Assembly: GCA_035653615.1 (NCBI GenBank)
Contig: DASRBN010000012.1
Coordinates: 1-64,000, forward strand
Length of the DNA stretch: 64,000 nt
DNA from: Ktedonobacteraceae bacterium
Lineage (GTDB): Bacteria; Chloroflexota; Ktedonobacteria; Ktedonobacterales; Ktedonobacteraceae
Direction: 5' to 3'
The position numbers were made by a program, and so were the translations under genes. Under the pieces are notes generated by a model. That model was not told the DNA's origin. It did no database searches and saw only the letters and a list, made by a program, of their open reading frames with translations. Positions 61,490 to 64,000 of the stretch are shown here, in pieces. The stretch's first letter is position 1, and each line of letters begins with the position of its first letter.

Positions 61490-62092
61490 ATGGCAAGGTC
61501 CGACCTGGTGGAAGTTGTTACCGCTCGCTTCGAGCAAAGCATGACCGTACCCGAAGCATTTTTTACGGCAGAAGCGGAACGGATTGCCGAGGCTTGCTGG
61601 GCAATGGCACGCCGTTTTCACGCGGGCGGGCGGTTGCTGGCTTTCGGCAACGGCGCGGGAGCAACAGATGCACAGCACGTCTCGGTCGAGTTTGTGCATC
61701 CCGTCATCGTCGGCAAACGAGCATTGCCTGCTATCGCGCTGACCAACGACAGCGCGACCCTGAGCGGACTGATGGCCGGTGGAGACGCTGAAATGCCTTT
61801 TGTGCGCCAGCTTCAGGTATTGGCACGCCCGCAGGATATAGCAATGGGCTTTTCACCTGGTGGCACCTGTGCTAATGTTGTCGCGGCACTGCGATTGGCC
61901 AGGCAGATGGGCCTGCTGACAGTTGGTCTGGCAGGAGCCGGTGGGGGCCAGATGCGGCAAACGGAAATGGATTTTTGCTTCCTCGTCCACTCGCAGGACG
62001 CAATGGTAATCCAGGAAACACATGAGACACTCTACCATGTCCTCTGGGAGTTGGTACATATTTTCTTTGAACACGAGGGGTTGTTGACATGA
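61490..62092 (+). CDS. SIS-domain protein (phosphoheptose isomerase-like), first copy
   Basis: A protein of about 200 residues of the GmhA-type SIS family. LLAFGNGAGATDAQHVSVEF corresponds to the GmhA phosphate loop and ligand, and IQETHETLYHVLWELVH to the C-terminal catalytic histidine region. GmhA converts sedoheptulose 7-phosphate to D-glycero-heptose phosphate, but no heptose pathway genes are near. It lies between hypC and a second hypC-like gene. ATG at 61490 has GGAG close by; ATG 61478 is also possible. Confidence 0.75.
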   Translation: MARSDLVEVVTARFEQSMTVPEAFFTAEAERIAEACWAMARRFHAGGRLLAFGNGAGATDAQHVSVEFVHPVIVGKRALPAIALTNDSATLSGLMAGGDAEMPFVRQLQVLARPQDIAMGFSPGGTCANVVAALRLARQMGLLTVGLAGAGGGQMRQTEMDFCFLVHSQDAMVIQETHETLYHVLWELVHIFFEHEGLLT

Positions 62093-62427
62093 GCGATGAC
62101 AATACAATTGTAAGGATGGGGGAAGTGGAGACAAGCGGCGGGGACCCTGGTGGTCGCCCTCAGATACGCCTGGATCGGAGCTTCATGATTGATGGCGGCA
62201 TGTATTGCATTCCTGATGAGGATGGTCATTGCACGACATGCTCGGACGAGGCATTACAGGCAAAAGTCTTGCGCATCGACGAGGAGACCGGCCTGGCGCT
62301 GGTGGAAATGATGACGGAGGAGCCACGAACAGAGGAGGTCGATATCAGCCTGGTTGAGAATGTCGTGCCGGGCGATTTGTTGCTGGTCCATGGCGGAGTG
62401 GCAATTGGGAATGCCGATATGGTCTAG
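62089..62427 (+). CDS. second HypC/HupF-like chaperone
   Basis: A 112-residue protein. The C-terminal 65 residues (TTCSDEALQAKVLRID, VPGDLLLVHGGVAIG) match the HypC/HupF fold, but a 35-residue N-terminal extension replaces the usual MCxx start, so the N-terminal cysteine is internal. An additional YCIPDEDGHCTTC motif could bind metal. ATGA overlap with the SIS gene before it. It may serve a different step or subunit from HypC. Confidence 0.75.
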   Translation: MSDDNTIVRMGEVETSGGDPGGRPQIRLDRSFMIDGGMYCIPDEDGHCTTCSDEALQAKVLRIDEETGLALVEMMTEEPRTEEVDISLVENVVPGDLLLVHGGVAIGNADMV

Positions 62428-62439
62428 AAGAGATAAACA

Positions 62440-63120
62440 ATGAGCGACTCGGAGGGTTCTGAATACGACCGGCTATTTTATCCTTTCCTTTTTGAGGGAG
62501 GTAAATCTAGTAAAGAGGATGTGCTTGCGCAGGTACGCCATTCGACACTGGAAAAGTGCCGCGAGGTGATTGAGCTGCGACGCGCAACCCTGGAGCATTC
62601 TGGCGAGCGCATCGTTGCCGCGGCTGAGGCGATGGCGAGCGCTTTTGCGCGTGGAGCTACGCTGCTGGCCTTCGGTAATGGCGGAAGCACCACCGACGCT
62701 CAGGACCTGGTGACAGAACTGCTCAATCCGCCTTTTCCTGACTGGTCGCCGCTGCCGGCCATCGCGCTGACCAACGATATCGCCGTAGTGACAGCAGTGG
62801 CAAATGATGTCGGCTTCGACAATGTCTACGCGCGCCAGGTGATTGCTTTCGGCAGGCCGGGAGATATCGCGCTCGGCATCTCGACGAGTGGCAATTCGAC
62901 GAATGTGCTGGTTGCGCTCGAACAGGCCAAAAAGCAGGGACTTATGACGGTAGGATTGACCGGTTACGACGGCGGCAAAATGATGCGTTCCAGAGTAGTC
63001 GATTTTTGCATCAATTCGCCGGGAGACCATATTCCGCGTATTCAGGAGGCGCAGGCAACGGCCTATCACGCGCTCCTGGAGGTGATCCATGTTCTCTTGA
63101 AGGAAGGGAAAACCAGATGA
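62440..63120 (+). CDS. SIS-domain protein (phosphoheptose isomerase-like), second copy
   Basis: A 226-residue paralogue of the SIS gene at 61490. It keeps FGNGGSTTDAQDLVTEL and GISTSGNSTNVLVAL, the sugar-phosphate-binding loops, and ends with IQEAQATAYHALLEVIH. Its N-terminus is longer. The stop overlaps the hypD start (ATGA). The two copies are clearly related but not near-identical, so they may form a heteromer. Confidence 0.75.
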   Translation: MSDSEGSEYDRLFYPFLFEGGKSSKEDVLAQVRHSTLEKCREVIELRRATLEHSGERIVAAAEAMASAFARGATLLAFGNGGSTTDAQDLVTELLNPPFPDWSPLPAIALTNDIAVVTAVANDVGFDNVYARQVIAFGRPGDIALGISTSGNSTNVLVALEQAKKQGLMTVGLTGYDGGKMMRSRVVDFCINSPGDHIPRIQEAQATAYHALLEVIHVLLKEGKTR

Positions 63121-64000
63121 GCATGAAGTATGTTGACGAGTACCGAGATCCAGAACTGGCCAAACGCATCGCCGCCGAGATCGCGAGGATGAGCGAAGCT
63201 CGACCCCTCAAGTTCATGGAGGTCTGCGGCGGCCACACGCACACCATCTACAAACACGGGATCGAGGACGTATTGCCGCATAATATTGACCTGGTGCATG
63301 GGCCGGGCTGTCCCGTCTGTGTCCTGCCCATGGGCCGCATCGATGACGCCATCGCCATTGCTCGTATGGACAATGTCATCTTCACTACCTTTGGCGATAT
63401 GATGCGCGTGCCGGGTTCAAAAGGCAGCCTGCTCGATGCCAAGGCCGAGGGAGCCGATGTGCGCTTCGTCTATTCGCCGCTTGATGCCTATAAGCTGGCC
63501 CGCCAGAATCCGGACCGCCAGGTAGTCTTCTTTGCCATCGGCTTTGAGACCACCGCGCCCTCAACTGCCGTAACCCTGCTGCGAGCGAAGGCTGAGGGAC
63601 TCAAGAATTTTTCCGTCTTCTGCAATCATGTCACCATCATCCCGGCAATGAAGGCCATCCTTGACTCGCCCGACCTGCGGCTGGATGGCTTTATCGGCGC
63701 GGGGCATGTCAGCATGGTCATCGGCATGCGACCCTACAATTTTGTTGCGCGCGACCACCACAAACCGGTCGTGATCGCCGGCTTCGAGCCGCTCGATATC
63801 ATCCAGGCTGTGTATATGCTTGTGAAGCAGATCAACGAGGGGCGAGCCGAGGTCGAGAACCAGTATTCGCGCGTCGTGCGACCGGAAGGGAATGTCAAGG
63901 CGCTAGAGGCAATGGCGCGTACCATGGAATTGCGGCCATTCTTCGAGTGGCGCGGCCTCGGTTTTATCACGCACAGCGCGCTGAAGCTGCGTCCAGAATT
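63117..64000 (+). CDS. hypD: HypD, hydrogenase Fe-ligand assembly protein (partial)
   Basis: The first 294 residues of HypD, which with HypC assembles the Fe(CN)2CO centre. MEVCGGHTHTIY and HGPGCPVCVLP hold the conserved cysteines of the active site, and FFAIGFETTAPST and GAGHVSMVIG are typical. The gene continues past the window end and is otherwise intact. ATG overlaps the preceding stop by ATGA. Confidence 0.93.
   Translation, partial: MSMKYVDEYRDPELAKRIAAEIARMSEARPLKFMEVCGGHTHTIYKHGIEDVLPHNIDLVHGPGCPVCVLPMGRIDDAIAIARMDNVIFTTFGDMMRVPGSKGSLLDAKAEGADVRFVYSPLDAYKLARQNPDRQVVFFAIGFETTAPSTAVTLLRAKAEGLKNFSVFCNHVTIIPAMKAILDSPDLRLDGFIGAGHVSMVIGMRPYNFVARDHHKPVVIAGFEPLDIIQAVYMLVKQINEGRAEVENQYSRVVRPEGNVKALEAMARTMELRPFFEWRGLGFITHSALKLRPE

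Overview
The window looks like chromosome from an aerobic, soil-type, moderately GC-rich bacterium, most probably a Chloroflexota of the Ktedonobacteria type. This is inferred from an actinobacterial-type (group 1h) [NiFe]-hydrogenase operon, an HTH-GAF regulator, a GH9 cellulase, MacB-like permeases and dense families of short intergenic palindromes. No rRNA or tRNA gene and no CRISPR array was seen.

Layout. 1-8 kb: the tail of an IS66-like transposase, then scattered metabolic genes: an acyl-CoA ligase, a LysM membrane protein, a CheY-like receiver, a DUF402 protein, acetyl-CoA synthetase and a SnoaL-like protein, with clear hairpin terminators between them. 8-22.7 kb: a long minus-strand purine-catabolism cluster. 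In transcription order it holds adenine deaminase, an FAD subunit, a fused 2Fe-2S/molybdopterin xanthine dehydrogenase (XdhD type), an FMN 2-hydroxyacid oxidase, two fold-type-II PLP enzymes, a DUF3052 protein, SsnA, YgeY, carbamate kinase and a YgeW-type carbamoyltransferase. These markers belong to the selenium-dependent molybdenum hydroxylase gene set of enterobacteria and clostridia; YqeC, another marker, sits apart at 41 kb.

23-49 kb: accessory genes. They include a tandem B-box-like zinc protein, a URO-D-like protein, a VapC-like toxin with two Phd-like antitoxins in tandem, an FtsX permease cut by an IS1634-like element, a Tat-exported cysteine-rich small protein beside a fused MauE-thioredoxin membrane protein, a GH9 glycosidase, a second permease, a large secreted protein of unknown function, a lysine/putrescine catabolic trio and a regulator-methyltransferase pair.

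50-64 kb: a plus-strand operon for a high-affinity H2-oxidising hydrogenase. It carries the structural subunits HhyS and HhyL, a NifU/Rieske-like redox protein, DUF5947 and DUF6084 proteins, two unknowns, a maturation protease, a 36-residue membrane peptide, and HypA, B, F, C, a second HypC-like protein and HypD. Two SIS-domain sugar-isomerase-like genes are interleaved with the hyp genes. HypD runs off the window.

At least four families of palindromic intergenic repeats (called A to D here) are spread over the window. In three places the repeat itself supplies the TAG stop codon of the upstream gene. The purine cluster would supply ammonia, carbamoyl phosphate-derived ATP and carbon from nucleobases. 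The hydrogenase would supply electrons from atmospheric or trace H2 to respiration. Both fit persistence in nutrient-poor soil, but that is inference.
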